Origin: Halalkaliarchaeum sp. AArc-CO | GTDB taxonomy: Archaea; Halobacteriota; Halobacteria; Halobacteriales; Haloferacaceae | Direction: 5' to 3' | Length of the DNA: 64,000 nt | Assembly: GCF_024972735.1 (NCBI RefSeq) | Contig: NZ_CP087723.1 | Location: forward strand, 682,001-746,000 | Position numbers and translations under genes: made by a program | Shown here: positions 51,212-60,690 of the stretch, one piece after another | Layout: every line of letters starts with the position of its first letter | Position numbering within the stretch: position 1 is the stretch's first letter | The notes under the pieces: generated by a model | Told to the model about the DNA's origin: nothing | The model's database searches: none | Seen by the model: the letters and a program-made list of their open reading frames with translations, nothing else

Positions 51212-51313
51212 GTGCAACCGCACGTATTGCTGCCTTCGATTTAACTCTTCTCAACTACGGCCAGTGTGTGGGCCGCCGGCACACCTTTAAATCGGGATGT
51301 AGATGTTCGGAAT

Positions 51314-51994
51314 ATGACGGAATCGAACGGCCTCGAGCCGGGCACGAAAAAAGGGGCAGGATCGGAAAACGCGGGCCCTGAGGACCCGAACATCGGCGAC
51401 CTGATTGCGAAACTCGAGCGACTGGAGTCGACGGTCGACGAGGGACACGAGCGACAGAAGGTACGACAGACGATCGCCCTCGTCGAACGGATGCCGGGAA
51501 GTCGGGCGTTCACCCAGCGCGTGAGCAAGTACACGACCCGGGACATGGCGGAGGCGTTCGTCGGGGCGGTGCTGTTTTCGTTACCGCTTCTGGTCGAAGA
51601 CGGCGTCTTCGAGATCGCCGACTACCTCACGTCCGTCACGGTCGGCGCCATCCCGGCGTTCTTCCTCGCGAACGTGACGTTTGTCGTCGTTCTCACCGCC
51701 GGGATGCTGTACTACACCGACTTCCGTGACGTCCAGATCCACCGTCCCCTGTTCGGCATCGTCCCTCGACGGCTGGTCGGCGTGCTCGTGATTTCGCTTC
51801 TGACCGCGACGATAATGATGTACATGTGGGGACGCCTCGCCGCCGAGGATCCGACTTCCTTCGAGACCGTCGGCCGGATAACGGTCATCTGGGCGGCGGC
51901 AGCCTTCGGCGCGGCGCTGGGCGACATCCTTCCCGGCGAGTCGACCGGGACGGACGTCAGTGAACTCCTCGACCGTCCCGGCTCCGAGAGGTAG
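51314..51994 (+). CDS. DUF2391-family membrane protein
   Basis: 226 residues from ATG 51314. An acidic N-terminal helix (LERLESTVDEGHERQKVRQTI) and RVSKYTTRDMAEAF are followed by about five membrane segments ending AAAFGAALGDILPGES. The family (TIGR02587-like integral membrane proteins) has no known function. Tandem with a close paralogue 40 bases downstream. Confidence 0.82.
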   Translation: MTESNGLEPGTKKGAGSENAGPEDPNIGDLIAKLERLESTVDEGHERQKVRQTIALVERMPGSRAFTQRVSKYTTRDMAEAFVGAVLFSLPLLVEDGVFEIADYLTSVTVGAIPAFFLANVTFVVVLTAGMLYYTDFRDVQIHRPLFGIVPRRLVGVLVISLLTATIMMYMWGRLAAEDPTSFETVGRITVIWAAAAFGAALGDILPGESTGTDVSELLDRPGSER

Positions 51995-52034
51995 CCGGGA
52001 CTTTTTCGCCGGCGGTCCGCGTACGGTTCCGTCG

Positions 52035-52754
52035 ATGACCGACGAACCCGATCCCAGGGCGGACGATCCGGGGGGACGGCCGCGCACCCATTCCGAGGCT
52101 GTCGGAGGGCAGAATAAACCCGACATCGACCGGGAGAACCCGGACGTGTCGGATCTCCTCACGGAGCTTGCCGCACTCGAAGACGCCGTCGACGAGGATC
52201 ACGAGCAACAGAAAGTACGACAGACGATCGCCCTCGTCGAGCGGATGCCCAGTAGCCGGGCGTTCACCCGGCGCGTGAGCAAGTACACGACGCGGGACAT
52301 CGCGGAGTCGTTCGTCGGCAGCATCCTGATCTCGCTGCCACTTCTCGTCGAGGACGGCGTCTACGACATCGGCGACCACTTCCTCGCAGTGACCGTCGTC
52401 GGCGTCCCGATGTTCCTCCTCGCCAACGTGGCGTTCATCGTCTTCCTGTCGGCCGGACTGATGTACTACGCGGATTTTCGGGACGTCGACGTACAGCGCA
52501 TCCTCGGTATCGTTCCCCGTCGGCTCCTCGGCGTCCTCGTCGTATCACTCGTCACGGCGACAACGCTCATGACGATGTGGGGTCGCGTCGAGGGGTGGGA
52601 GGACCCCTGGGTCGCGTTCGCCCGGATCTCGGTCATCTGGACGGCTGCCGCGTTCGGCGCGGCGCTGGGTGACATTCTTCCCGGCGAGTCGGAGGGGCCG
52701 GACATCCGCGAGCGGATCGACTCCTTTACCGACGCAGTCGGTGGCGACGACTAG
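52035..52754 (+). CDS. DUF2391-family membrane protein, tandem paralogue
   Basis: 239 residues from ATG 52035. It shares QKVRQTIALVERMP, RVSKYTTRD, SLPLLVEDGV and AAAFGAALGDILPGES with the preceding gene. The N-terminal head differs. A tandem duplication; the two may form a heteromer. Confidence 0.82.
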   Translation: MTDEPDPRADDPGGRPRTHSEAVGGQNKPDIDRENPDVSDLLTELAALEDAVDEDHEQQKVRQTIALVERMPSSRAFTRRVSKYTTRDIAESFVGSILISLPLLVEDGVYDIGDHFLAVTVVGVPMFLLANVAFIVFLSAGLMYYADFRDVDVQRILGIVPRRLLGVLVVSLVTATTLMTMWGRVEGWEDPWVAFARISVIWTAAAFGAALGDILPGESEGPDIRERIDSFTDAVGGDD

Positions 52755-52797
52755 GCGACGCCCGGGTGCTCAATACGCTTCGGTCCCTACATCGATC

Positions 52798-53565
52798 ATG
52801 GAACGAAGCGAAGATCTCGCCGCGCTGGCCAGCGACCTTCGTGAGGCCGACACCGCGATCGCGCTCACCGGGGCGGGTCTGTCGGCCGCCTCGGGGATCC
52901 CGACGTTCCGGGGTGAAGACGGGATCTGGGGCGAGGAGTTCTCCGAGGCGGATTTTCATATCAGTCGCTTCGAGCGTGATCCCGCGGGGTTCTGGGAGGA
53001 CCGCCTCGAGTTGAACGGGTTACTCCGGCCCGACGGAATCGAACCGAACACGGCACACGAGGCGCTCGCCGACCTCGAGAACGCCGGAACCCTCGACGCC
53101 GTGGTTACTCAGAACACGGACGGGTTACACGACGCCGCCGGTACCGGAACGGTTCTGGAGCTGCACGGTAACGCCGACCGAGTGGTCTGTCACAGATGCG
53201 GGCGAACGAAACCGGCCACCGAGATCCACGACCGGATCCGGTCCGGGGAGAACCCGCCGACGTGTGGCGACTGCAACGGCGTTTACAAGCCGGACGTCGT
53301 GCTGTTCGGCGAATTACTTTCCAGGGAGGTCCTCAAACGTACCCGTCGGCTTGCGGAAGACAGCGACGTGATCGTCGCCGCCGGCTCCTCGCTGCAGGTG
53401 GACCCGGCCGCATCGTTGCCCAGCTACCAGCGGGACGGCGTGCTGGCGATCGTCAATTTCGAGGAGACTCGGTACGCCTCGCGGGCGACGTACACGTTTC
53501 GCGAAGACGTCACCGAACTGCTGCCCGCTCTCGCAACGCGAGTGTTGAAGTGCGATCCGGAGTGA
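52798..53565 (+). CDS. Sir2-type NAD-dependent protein deacylase
   Basis: 255 residues from ATG 52798. It has NAD-binding GAGLSAASGIPTFRG, TQNTDGLHDAAG with the catalytic-type His after LELHG, and the zinc ligands C-x2-C (CHRCG) and C-x2-C (CGDC). Deacylates lysines with NAD. The upstream frame (52669) overlaps the previous gene and is rejected. Next gene starts 9 bases on. Confidence 0.94.
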   Translation: MERSEDLAALASDLREADTAIALTGAGLSAASGIPTFRGEDGIWGEEFSEADFHISRFERDPAGFWEDRLELNGLLRPDGIEPNTAHEALADLENAGTLDAVVTQNTDGLHDAAGTGTVLELHGNADRVVCHRCGRTKPATEIHDRIRSGENPPTCGDCNGVYKPDVVLFGELLSREVLKRTRRLAEDSDVIVAAGSSLQVDPAASLPSYQRDGVLAIVNFEETRYASRATYTFREDVTELLPALATRVLKCDPE

Positions 53566-53574
53566 ACACCGACT

Positions 53575-54372
53575 ATGGCCATCCGAGCGTTCGCACCCGG
53601 TAGTGTCACCGGACTGTTTGCTCCGGCCCCGGCAGAGGGCGGTGCCTCCAGGGGGGCCAGTTTCGCGATCCGTGACGGGGTCGTCGTCGAACTCGAGCCG
53701 GCCGCCGAACGCGTCGTCACCGTCGACGGGGAGCCGGCCCCGTTCGACCCCGTCGAACGCGTCCTCTCGGAGCTCGGCGTCGACGCCGCGGTCGACGTGA
53801 TGCCCGACGTGCCGCTCGGTCACGGGTTCGGCGCGAGCGGCGCTGCGACGCTCGCGACTGCGATCGCCGCGAACGACGCGTTCGATCTAGGACAGGCCCG
53901 CCCGGAACTGGTCGACGCCGCCCATCGAGCGGAGATGGCTGCCGGAACGGGACAGGGCGACGTGTTCATTCAGGATCGGGGCGGTCTGCTGTGGACCGTC
54001 GGCGATGGCGTCCGGCGGACGGTCCCCACCGAACCAGTTGAGTACGCCACCGCCGGCGGAATCGCGACCGGATCGATGCTCGCAGACGACGCGTTCATGG
54101 AGGCGGCACGTCGGGTCGGCTCCCGTGGACTGGATGCGCTCAAGTCGGAGCCGACCCTGCAGGCGCTCGCAGAACGCTCCAGTGAGTACGTCGACGCAAC
54201 CGACGTCGCGACGCCGTTCGTCGAGCGAGAGATCGACCGGGTCGAGGAAGCCGGCGGCACGGCGGGGATGGCACTGTTCGGCGAGACTGTCTTCGCGGTC
54301 GGGGTCGATGGTGTCCTCCCGAACCGGACGCGGGTGGCCAGAGAGGGGGCGAAACTGCTGGCTGTAGACTAG
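53575..54372 (+). CDS. Pantoate kinase (archaeal CoA pathway)
   Basis: 265 residues, GHMP kinase fold. It has IRAFAPGSVTGLFAP at the N-terminus, the ATP-binding PLGHGFGASGAATLA and AAGTGQGDVF. Archaea make CoA through pantoate kinase and phosphopantothenate synthetase instead of the bacterial pantothenate route. The synthetase is not in this window. Confidence 0.9.
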   Translation: MAIRAFAPGSVTGLFAPAPAEGGASRGASFAIRDGVVVELEPAAERVVTVDGEPAPFDPVERVLSELGVDAAVDVMPDVPLGHGFGASGAATLATAIAANDAFDLGQARPELVDAAHRAEMAAGTGQGDVFIQDRGGLLWTVGDGVRRTVPTEPVEYATAGGIATGSMLADDAFMEAARRVGSRGLDALKSEPTLQALAERSSEYVDATDVATPFVEREIDRVEEAGGTAGMALFGETVFAVGVDGVLPNRTRVAREGAKLLAVD

Positions 54373-54403
54373 CTCTCTCTTCGGGGTTTTCCCCCCACTG
54401 CGC

Positions 54404-55750
54404 TCACTCCAGATACTCCTCTTCCCGTTCGTCTTCCTCGACTGCGTCGTCGACCCGCTTTCGCACGTCGACCCGGTAATGCTGGAGGATGTCGCGCCCG
54501 AGCAACAGCGGGTACTCCATGTGTGAGCGGTCCTCCACGCTCGCGGTGACGGTGTGCTGGTTGCCGCCGATCCCGATCACGAGGTCGACAACGGGCCTGG
54601 CTGTGCCGGTCTTCATGCTCCCCGACTTCACGCGGGTCATGCTCTTTATCGGTCCGGCGCCGATCTCGGCGGCGAGCTGGGTGTCGATGCTCGTCCGCGT
54701 CGCGCCGGTGTCGGACTTGGCGTGGGCCTGTTTCGAGCCGCTCGTTCCGATGACCAGCACTTCCTCGATGTAGCCGATGAGCGGCGTTTCTCCGAGACCG
54801 GTCCGGCTCGGTCTCGGTGCCGAGGCCGGCCGTGAGTCGTCCAGCGTCGTCGAAAGCCCCTCGACGCGGTCCTCGTCGACCTCGCCGCCGACTGTCTCGA
54901 TCGCGTGTTTCGCGATGTGCGGGGCGGGCGAGACGCCGGTCGCCTCGAACAGTCCCTTGAATCCCGCCGTCGGGTTCACCTCCAGCACGTACCAGCCGTC
55001 GTACCCCTCGACGAGGTCGACGCCTGCGTAGTCGAGGCCGATGACCTCGGTCGCGTACAGCGCGGTTTCGGCGGCCTCCTCGGGCATGTCGGTCGCGTCC
55101 TCGACGGCGCCCCCGAGCGCGACGTTCGTCCGCCAGTCGCCTTCGGGGGCGTACCGGTACATCGCGCCGACGATCTTCTCGCCCACGACGTACACGCGCA
55201 GGTCTCGATGCTTCTCGCCGTCCCTGTCTATCAACTCCTGGAGGAACGCCTGCCGGTTTCCGACCTTCGGGTTCACCGGTTCGGTGAGATCGACCTTCCA
55301 GGTACCGCCGCCGTGAGTTCCGATCGCGGTTTTGTAGACGCCGACGTCGCCGAAGCGTTCGCGGTCCTGGTTGAGCCGTTCGTTCGACAGCGCGAGCAGG
55401 GCGTCCGGGACGCGGATGTTCCAGTCGGCCAACGTTGCGGCGGTCGCGAACTTGTGGATCGCCGTGAGAACGGCGCCGGGCTCGTTGAGCATCGGACGGA
55501 TGCGATTGAACGTCGTCGCGAGCCCGAGCGCTTCGGCTGGCTCTTCGGTGTTCGAGAGCAACAGCCGGTTCGCGATAACGTCGACGTCGGGTTCGACGCT
55601 CACGTCGCCGTCCTCGATCGAGACCGCAGCGTTCTCTCGTCGGAGCCAGATCCCCTCGTGTCCCAGGTCGTCGATCGCGTTGCAGATCGCTTTCGTCTCC
55701 TTGCTGTTGTGCAGCGACAGTACGCCCACTCGGACTGGCTCCTCTGACAT
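54404..55750 (-). CDS. RimK-like ATP-grasp ligase fused to a retropepsin-like (RimB) domain
   Basis: 448 residues from ATG 55750. Residues 1-290 are ATP-grasp ligase of the RimK group (VGVLSLHNSKETKAICNA; AIGTHGGGTWKV; metal-binding LEVNPTAGFKG at 256-266). Residues about 325-430 are an aspartic-protease-like domain with DTGATRTSID (347-356) and YPLLLGRDIL, as in RimB/'ATP-dependent zinc protease' families. RimK adds Glu residues or makes amide bonds to amino acids; RimB-like domains are thought to process or bind peptides. The upstream frame to 56095 shadows the divergent gene. Confidence 0.88.
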   Translation of the reverse strand: MSEEPVRVGVLSLHNSKETKAICNAIDDLGHEGIWLRRENAAVSIEDGDVSVEPDVDVIANRLLLSNTEEPAEALGLATTFNRIRPMLNEPGAVLTAIHKFATAATLADWNIRVPDALLALSNERLNQDRERFGDVGVYKTAIGTHGGGTWKVDLTEPVNPKVGNRQAFLQELIDRDGEKHRDLRVYVVGEKIVGAMYRYAPEGDWRTNVALGGAVEDATDMPEEAAETALYATEVIGLDYAGVDLVEGYDGWYVLEVNPTAGFKGLFEATGVSPAPHIAKHAIETVGGEVDEDRVEGLSTTLDDSRPASAPRPSRTGLGETPLIGYIEEVLVIGTSGSKQAHAKSDTGATRTSIDTQLAAEIGAGPIKSMTRVKSGSMKTGTARPVVDLVIGIGGNQHTVTASVEDRSHMEYPLLLGRDILQHYRVDVRKRVDDAVEEDEREEEYLE

Positions 55751-55873
55751 GGAACCCTGTATTTGGGGCGCGTCAATATGTTTGCCGGTTTTTCCCCTGT
55801 TCGGGTTTCCCATCGCCCGAACGACCGCTCCGCTGTCAGACCATTTAAGACCCCACGCGCCCGATCCCGGCTC

Positions 55874-56878
55874 ATGGCCGAATCCGGGGACGTTTTCACG
55901 TACAACGGCGGCAGGGTCGAACCCGGGGAGCGGCAGAACCTCCGGTATCGGATCAGCGAGACGTATCTGGGTGATCCAGTCCGCATCCCGGTGACGATCG
56001 TCAACGGCAAGCGTCCCGGTCCGACCGCGTTTCTCTCCGCAGCATCTCACGGCGACGAACTCAACGGGATCGAGGTGGTTCGGGAGGTCGCCCACGAGTG
56101 GGAACTGTCCGATCTCGCCGGAACGCTGGTCTGTCTGCCCGTCCTCAACGTGCCCGGATTCATTACCCAGCAGCGCTATTTACCGATCTACGATCGCGAC
56201 CTCAACCGGTCGTTCCCGGGTGATCCCGAGTCGACGAGTTCGAAACGGATGGCCCACCGCATCTTCACGAACTTCCTCGAGCCGTGTGACGTCGGGATCG
56301 ACTTTCACACCTCGACTCGAGGACGAACGAACATGCTTCACGTCCGGGGGGACATGACCGACCGGGAGGTCCACCGTCTCGCGATGGCGTTCGGCTCGAA
56401 GGTGGTTATCGACAGCGAACCGCCCGAAGGGACGCTCAGAGGGGAGGCGACGAGAGCCGGGACGCCGACGATCACCGTCGAGATGGGGGAGGCACACCGG
56501 TTCCAGCGGGATCTCATCGACGACGCGCTCGCCGGCGTCGAGTCGGTCTTCGCGGAGTACGGGCTGTTGGAAACTGCGGCGGTTAGGTGGCCGGGATGGC
56601 GGACGATCGTCGCCGGCGGGGCAGAGAAGACGTGGATACGCGCGGACGCGGGCGGCATCGTCGATATGCACGCTTCGCGGGGCGAACTCGTTCGCGAGGG
56701 CGACGTGATCGCGACGATCACGAACCCGTTCAAGGCCGACGACGTCGCCATCGAAGCGCCGTTCACTGGGGTGTTGGTCGGCGTACTCGAAAATCCGGTC
56801 GTCTACCCCGGGAACCCCCTGTGTCACCTCGTCGAGCTCGAGCCGGAGGTTCGGCGAGTGCTCGAATCCGGAGCGTGA
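55874..56878 (+). CDS. Succinylglutamate desuccinylase/aspartoacylase-family hydrolase
   Basis: 334 residues from ATG 55874. The zinc site is visible as SHGDELNG (His59, Glu62) and DFHTS, with the catalytic Glu in VEMGEAH. The C-terminus (about 255-325) is a barrel-sandwich, biotinyl-like domain ([23 protein letters not shown]). It hydrolyses an N-acyl amino acid or a related amide. Divergent from the RimK-like gene by 123 bases; the pair suggests making and breaking the same amide. Substrate unknown. Confidence 0.88.
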   Translation: MAESGDVFTYNGGRVEPGERQNLRYRISETYLGDPVRIPVTIVNGKRPGPTAFLSAASHGDELNGIEVVREVAHEWELSDLAGTLVCLPVLNVPGFITQQRYLPIYDRDLNRSFPGDPESTSSKRMAHRIFTNFLEPCDVGIDFHTSTRGRTNMLHVRGDMTDREVHRLAMAFGSKVVIDSEPPEGTLRGEATRAGTPTITVEMGEAHRFQRDLIDDALAGVESVFAEYGLLETAAVRWPGWRTIVAGGAEKTWIRADAGGIVDMHASRGELVREGDVIATITNPFKADDVAIEAPFTGVLVGVLENPVVYPGNPLCHLVELEPEVRRVLESGA

Positions 56879-56978
56879 GTGTCCGTCGCCGTCGGTTCGT
56901 ATTTTCCCCTCCGAGTTTCCGTTCCCTGCCGCCGACTACGTAACTACTATACCCCCCCGCGACGGACTGCCAAACGTT

Positions 56979-57404
56979 ATGAGTCAGTCGTACAACAGGG
57001 GCGTGATCGAGGACTTCAGCCGCTGGCGGGAGTTCTCGGCGGGGATGTGGGCCTGGATCTTCCACAAGTTCACCGGCTGGGTGCTCGTGGGATACCTGTT
57101 TACCCACATTGCCGTGCTCAGTACGGCGATTCCCGCGGCGAGTCAGGATCCGTCGGTGATCGCAGCCGGAAACGACATCTACACGCAGACGATCGTGACG
57201 CTCGAAGAGTTGTTACTCGTGCGCGTGCTCGAGGTCGGGTTGCTCGCAGTCGCCGTGTTCCACATCCTCAACGGGACGCGGCTGCTGTTCATCGATCTGG
57301 GGATCGGCCTGGAGTCACAGGATAAGAGCTTCTACGCGTCGTTGATACTGACTGGTGCAATCACCGTCGCATCCGTTCCGACGTTCATCGCGGGGGCGTT
57401 CTGA
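56979..57404 (+). CDS. sdhC: Succinate dehydrogenase cytochrome b subunit
   Basis: 141 residues, three membrane segments. It has [26 protein letters not shown] with the haem-ligand-type His residues, and [22 protein letters not shown]-like CTACTATACCC at about 56943-56953 is 25 bases upstream of the ATG. First gene of the sdhCDBA operon. Confidence 0.93.
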   Translation: MSQSYNRGVIEDFSRWREFSAGMWAWIFHKFTGWVLVGYLFTHIAVLSTAIPAASQDPSVIAAGNDIYTQTIVTLEELLLVRVLEVGLLAVAVFHILNGTRLLFIDLGIGLESQDKSFYASLILTGAITVASVPTFIAGAF

Positions 57405-57405
57405 G

Positions 57406-57777
57406 ATGGCACAGCAGTACTCCTCCTTTAGACACGGCGGGACGATGTGGCTGCTCCAGCGGATCACGGCGGCGTTTTTGATCGTCGTGCTGGCGTTCCA
57501 CTTCTTTTTGCTGCACTTCGTCCATCACGCCGACGAGGTGTCGTTCCTCGCGACGGCGGGACGGATGGAACAGTGGAGCTACTACTCGCTCATGGTGTTG
57601 TTTTTGATCACGGCGACGTTCCATGGGGTAAACGGCGTGTACAATGCGCTAATAAATCAGGGACTCTCGGGGACCAAGCGCACCGCGGTGAAGTGGATCC
57701 TCGTCGTCGCCAGCCTTGTCGTGATCGTCCAGGGGATCCGGACCGCCAACGCCTGGGCAGGAATCGGGGTGTTTTGA
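57406..57777 (+). CDS. sdhD: Succinate dehydrogenase membrane anchor subunit
   Basis: 123 residues from ATG 57406, three membrane segments. It has GGTMWLLQRITAAFLIVVLAFHFF, FHGVNGVYNAL and the C-terminal ...WAGIGVF. Starts 2 bases after the sdhC stop; sdhB follows by 3 bases. Confidence 0.92.
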   Translation: MAQQYSSFRHGGTMWLLQRITAAFLIVVLAFHFFLLHFVHHADEVSFLATAGRMEQWSYYSLMVLFLITATFHGVNGVYNALINQGLSGTKRTAVKWILVVASLVVIVQGIRTANAWAGIGVF

Positions 57778-57780
57778 ACC

Positions 57781-58719
57781 ATGAGTACTGACGCAACTGA
57801 AACTACGGACGCGGAGACGGCAGCCGAAACGGAGACGGAAACCGACGCGACGGCAGACTCCGAGGTGGCGACCGACGCGAAACCGGAGGCTCCCTCGCCG
57901 GGCGAACAGAGACGACAGGCGAAACAAGAGCGTGCAGCCGACCGCGAGGCGGCAGCCGACCGCGAGGCCGAGGACATCGCAGCGTCGGCCGACAACACTG
58001 TTCACCTGCGCGTGTTCAGGTACGACCCCGATGTCGAGGGGAAGACGGAACCGTACTTCGACGATTTTCACGTCCCGTTCACGAAGGGGATGACCGTCCT
58101 GGACGCGCTGATCTGGGCACGCGACAACTACGACCCCTCCCTCACCTTCCGGCACTCCTGCCGGCAGGCGATCTGTGGGTCGGACGCGCTGTTCGTCAAC
58201 GGGAGACAGCGGCTCGCCTGCAAGACGCAGATCAGCGACATGAGCGAACCCGTCATGGTCGAGCCGCTCCCGCACTCGGAGGTCGAAAAGGATCTGGTCG
58301 TCGACATGGAGCACTTCTACGACCAGATGGAGGCGGTCGAGCCGTACTTCCAGACGAACGAACTCCCCGAGGACGAACTCGAAGAGCAGCGACAGTCCCG
58401 GGAGAACCGCGAGACGATCAAGATGTCCACCCGGTGTATCTGGTGTAGTGCGTGTATGTCCTCGTGCAACATCGCCGCCGGGAACAACGAGTATCTCGGA
58501 CCGGCCGCGCTCAACAAGGCGTATCGGTTCGCCATGGACGAGCGGGAGGGCGAGGACATGAAACAGCACCGGCTGGAGATCATCGAAGAGGAGAACGGCG
58601 TCTGGCGGTGTCAGACCCAGTTCTCCTGTACGGAGGTGTGTCCGAAGGACATCCCGCTCACCGAGCACATCCAGGCGCTCAAGCGCGAAGCGGTGAAACA
58701 CAACCTGAAGTTCTGGTGA
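57781..58719 (+). CDS. sdhB: Succinate dehydrogenase iron-sulfur subunit
   Basis: 312 residues. An acidic Ala/Glu/Thr extension of about 70 residues is followed by the [2Fe-2S] ferredoxin domain (HSCRQAICGSDALFVNG) and the [4Fe-4S]/[3Fe-4S] motifs CIWCSACMSSC and CTEVCPKDIP. The long acidic head is a halophilic feature. Confidence 0.95.
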   Translation: MSTDATETTDAETAAETETETDATADSEVATDAKPEAPSPGEQRRQAKQERAADREAAADREAEDIAASADNTVHLRVFRYDPDVEGKTEPYFDDFHVPFTKGMTVLDALIWARDNYDPSLTFRHSCRQAICGSDALFVNGRQRLACKTQISDMSEPVMVEPLPHSEVEKDLVVDMEHFYDQMEAVEPYFQTNELPEDELEEQRQSRENRETIKMSTRCIWCSACMSSCNIAAGNNEYLGPAALNKAYRFAMDEREGEDMKQHRLEIIEEENGVWRCQTQFSCTEVCPKDIPLTEHIQALKREAVKHNLKFW

Positions 58720-58752
58720 CCCCAGACGCGAGAAGACATTCAGATCCAATCC

Positions 58753-60585
58753 ATGTACGAATACGACGTTATCGTGGTCGGCGCGGGCGGTGCCGGTCTC
58801 CGCGCGGCGATCGCGGCACAGGAGGCAGGGGCCGACGTGGCCATCGTCACGAAGCTCCATCCGGTCCGGTCTCACACCGGTGCGGCGGAAGGCGGCGTCA
58901 ACGCCGCCCTCCATCCGGACGACTCGGTGGAGGATCACGCCTACGAGACGATGAAGGGATCGGACTACCTCGCCGATGCCCCCGCGGTCGAAACCTTCGC
59001 CGAGAACATCCCGCGGGAGGTGGTCCAGCTCGAACGGTGGGGAATGGCCTTTTCCCGCGAGGAGGACGGTCGGATCTCCCAGCGACCGTTCGGCGGAATG
59101 GCGTTCCCGCGGACCGCCTACGCCGGGGCGGAAACCGGCCACCACCTGCTCCACACGATGTACGAGCAGGTCGTGAAACGCGGCATCACGGTCTTCGACG
59201 AGTGGTACGTAACCAAGCTCGTCGTGACCGACGAGGACGATCCTGCCGATCGGACGTGTCACGGCGCGGTCGCGATCGACATCGCGACCGGCGAGATCGC
59301 GGGCTTTCACGCCCGGAACGGTGTGATACTGGCGACCGGGGGCGCCGGACAGGTGTTCGAACACACCACGAACGCGATCTCCAACTCGGCTGACGGGATG
59401 GCAATGGCGTACCGTGCGGGGGTGCCGCTGGAGGACATGGAGTTCATCCAGTTCCACCCGACGACGCTCCCCTCGACGGGTGTCCTCATCACGGAGGGCG
59501 TTCGGGGGGAAGGCGGAATCCTCTACAATGCGGAGGGGGAGCGGTTCATGTTCGAGCACGGCTACGCGAACAACGCCGGGGAGTTGGCCTCCCGGGACGT
59601 GGTCTCGCGGGCGGAGCTCACCGAAGTGAACGAGGGACGGGGGATCGAAGACGAGTACGTCCATCTCGACATGCGCCACCTCGGCGAGGAGCGGATCATC
59701 GATCGACTGGAGAACATCGTTCACCTCGCGGAGGACTTCGAGGGCGTCGACGCGCTCGAAGAGCCCATGCCCGTAAAGCCGGGCTGTCACTACACGATGG
59801 GCGGGATCGAGACCGACGAAAACGGCCAGACCAGAGTCGATGGGCTGTACGCCGCCGGCGAGTGCGCCTGCGTCTCGATGCACGGCGCGAATCGCCTCGG
59901 CGGGAACTCGCTCGCGGAACTACTCGTGTTCGGGGAGCGTGCCGGTCGAGACGCGGCCGGCGACGAGATCGAGGAGCCGGAGATCCCGACCGGCTGGACC
60001 GACAACGCCGAGGAGGCCGACTTCGTGCCGCCGGTCGAACTCGGGGCCGCCGGCGTCGAGCCCGCCGCGGTCGCGGACGGCGGCGCGATGGCCGCCTCGC
60101 CGGTCGAACTCGTCGAGAACGCGGTGGAGTCAGAACGCGCGTGGGTCGATCAGTTGCTCGAACGCGACGACGGCGTCAATCACGCCCAGATCCGGGCGAG
60201 AGTCCAGGATACGATGGGCCAGCACGTCAACGTGTTCCGCGAGGAGAAGGGACTCGAGCAGGCGGTTCGTGACGTCCAGGAGGCACGGAAGCTGTATCGG
60301 GAGGTGCACGTGGAGGACCCCTCGCGGACGTTCAACACCGACCTGATCCAGGCGCTGGAGACGCGCAACGTCATCGACGTTGCGGAAACGATCGCAGTCG
60401 GTGCGCTGGCGCGCGAGGAGTTCCGGGGGGCCCACTGGCGCGAGAAGCACCAGCGGCGCAAGGACGACGAGTGGCTCAAACACACGTTCGTCTCGTGGAA
60501 CGACGGGGAGCCGCAGCTGTGGTACCGGCCGGTACTCCTCGAGGGCGAGATGCAAAACTACGAGCCGAAAGAGCGAAGCTACTGA
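58753..60585 (+). CDS. sdhA: Succinate dehydrogenase flavoprotein subunit
   Basis: 610 residues. It has FAD-binding GAGGAGLRAA, the covalent-FAD-type His in VRSHTGAAEGG, QFHPTTLPSTG, EGVRGEGG, ASRDVVSRA, CHYTMGGIETD and HGANRLGGNSLAEL. All active-site residues are present. An Ala-rich insertion is at about 430-455. Completes sdhCDBA. Confidence 0.96.
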   Translation: MYEYDVIVVGAGGAGLRAAIAAQEAGADVAIVTKLHPVRSHTGAAEGGVNAALHPDDSVEDHAYETMKGSDYLADAPAVETFAENIPREVVQLERWGMAFSREEDGRISQRPFGGMAFPRTAYAGAETGHHLLHTMYEQVVKRGITVFDEWYVTKLVVTDEDDPADRTCHGAVAIDIATGEIAGFHARNGVILATGGAGQVFEHTTNAISNSADGMAMAYRAGVPLEDMEFIQFHPTTLPSTGVLITEGVRGEGGILYNAEGERFMFEHGYANNAGELASRDVVSRAELTEVNEGRGIEDEYVHLDMRHLGEERIIDRLENIVHLAEDFEGVDALEEPMPVKPGCHYTMGGIETDENGQTRVDGLYAAGECACVSMHGANRLGGNSLAELLVFGERAGRDAAGDEIEEPEIPTGWTDNAEEADFVPPVELGAAGVEPAAVADGGAMAASPVELVENAVESERAWVDQLLERDDGVNHAQIRARVQDTMGQHVNVFREEKGLEQAVRDVQEARKLYREVHVEDPSRTFNTDLIQALETRNVIDVAETIAVGALAREEFRGAHWREKHQRRKDDEWLKHTFVSWNDGEPQLWYRPVLLEGEMQNYEPKERSY

Positions 60586-60690
60586 ACTGTCGCCGGCGGT
60601 TGTGAGTTCTCGCGGTTGCCGTTTTCTCGTGTTCGATTGGATCGAGCAGTACAATTAGGTCGCTGTAGTTCCAATACGGAGAGGAGATAA

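Noticed and set aside
50934-51381. Open frames over the tRNA-Glu region with 'CDSPGSNPS' type words
   Set aside because: Same cause: tRNA-derived repeat read as protein; they overlap the tRNA-Glu gene.
57649-59883. 744-codon minus-strand frame opposite the sdh genes
   Set aside because: Shadow frame of sdhB and sdhA; similar shadow frame exists opposite the second sdhA because the genes are paralogous.
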